Assembly: GCA_045592585.1 (NCBI GenBank)
Contig: JAZNVB010000085.1
Span: 1-40,357 of the forward strand
Direction of reading: 5' to 3'
DNA length: 40,357 nt
Source: SIG440 sp045592585
Lineage (GTDB): Bacteria > Bacillota > Clostridia > Monoglobales > Monoglobaceae
The translations under genes and the position numbers were made by a program. Below are positions 40,273 to 40,357 of the stretch, one piece after another (position 1 is the first letter of the stretch; each line of letters opens with the position of its first letter). The notes under the pieces were generated by a model. That model was not told the DNA's origin and did no database searches. It was given only the letters and a program-made list of their open reading frames with translations.

Positions 40273-40357
40273 GCAAAAAAAGACAGCCGCACGTGAGCGG
40301 CTGCCTGAGATTGTAATGCGGTGTCAAACTTCGATGCCTCTTACAGAGGCGAAGCCT

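Larger units (their letters stand above)
39655..40357 (+). mobile_element. IS200-type insertion sequence (IS200/IS605 family), right end beyond the window
   Basis: A single small Y1 transposase gene is flanked by subterminal hairpins rather than inverted repeats. Left hairpin: TCCCCCAGT (39677-39685) with ACTGGGGGA (39689-39697), 3-nt loop. Right-side hairpins: CAGCCGC (40284-40290) with GCGGCTG (40297-40303), and CTTCG..GCCTC (40329-40340) with GAGGCGAAG (40346-40354). No TnpB gene is present within the window. Exact ends are not defined: the left edge is estimated and the right edge lies past 40357. Confidence 0.8.

Overview
The window is a 40 kb stretch of a Firmicutes chromosome, most likely an anaerobic gut-type member of the Clostridia. 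Reasons: the dcw (division and cell wall) cluster is of Gram-positive type (mraZ-rsmH-ftsL-PASTA PBP-murE-murF-mraY-ftsW-murG-murA-ftsQ-DUF881-sbp-ftsZ), MurE carries the DNPR motif of meso-diaminopimelate-adding enzymes, ribosome binding sites are strong (AAAGGAGG) with several TTG/GTG starts, promoters are crisp SigA-type, and there is an oxygen-sensitive glycyl radical enzyme. I cannot name the species.

Region 1 (1-6.4 kb) holds housekeeping and transport genes: the 3' end of guaA, an ECF-transporter S component, a YegS/DagK-type lipid kinase with an unknown membrane protein, a TrkA-TrkH potassium uptake pair, and a convergent pnuC. The pnuC mRNA begins with a compact, apparently four-helix structured leader that ends in a U-run. 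It has a good promoter in front and is a candidate riboswitch or attenuator.

Region 2 (6.4-20.4 kb) is a near-complete glycyl-radical-enzyme bacterial microcompartment (BMC) locus of the fucose/rhamnose 1,2-propanediol type (often called GRM5). Transcription unit A encodes a B12-independent propanediol dehydratase, its radical-SAM activase, EutS and EutP. Unit B, with its own promoter, encodes a fuculose-phosphate-type aldolase, a GlcG/DUF336 protein, a zinc alcohol dehydrogenase, two BMC-H hexamers, a BMC-P pentamer, PduS- and PduT-like electron-transfer proteins, CoA-acylating aldehyde dehydrogenase, a BMC-T trimer, PduL and a DeoR regulator. Expected flow: sugar phosphate to DHAP + lactaldehyde, lactaldehyde to 1,2-propanediol, then propanal, then 1-propanol or propionyl-CoA to propionyl-phosphate. 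Five cargo proteins carry the same short amphipathic encapsulation-type helix. Sugar isomerases, kinases, transporters and a propionate/acetate kinase are not in the window.

Region 3 (20.4-36.3 kb) is the dcw cluster, with MraZ-type boxes in its leader. murC, murD, murB and ftsA are absent. A striking chain of abutting perfect palindromes lies between murG and murA.

Region 4 (36.3-40.4 kb) has secG, an RNase R-like nuclease lacking the usual N-terminal cold-shock domains but with an unexplained ~180-residue C-terminal tail, an SDR oxidoreductase, and an IS200-type insertion sequence running to the window edge. The transposase ribosome binding site of this element is buried in a 17-bp stem.
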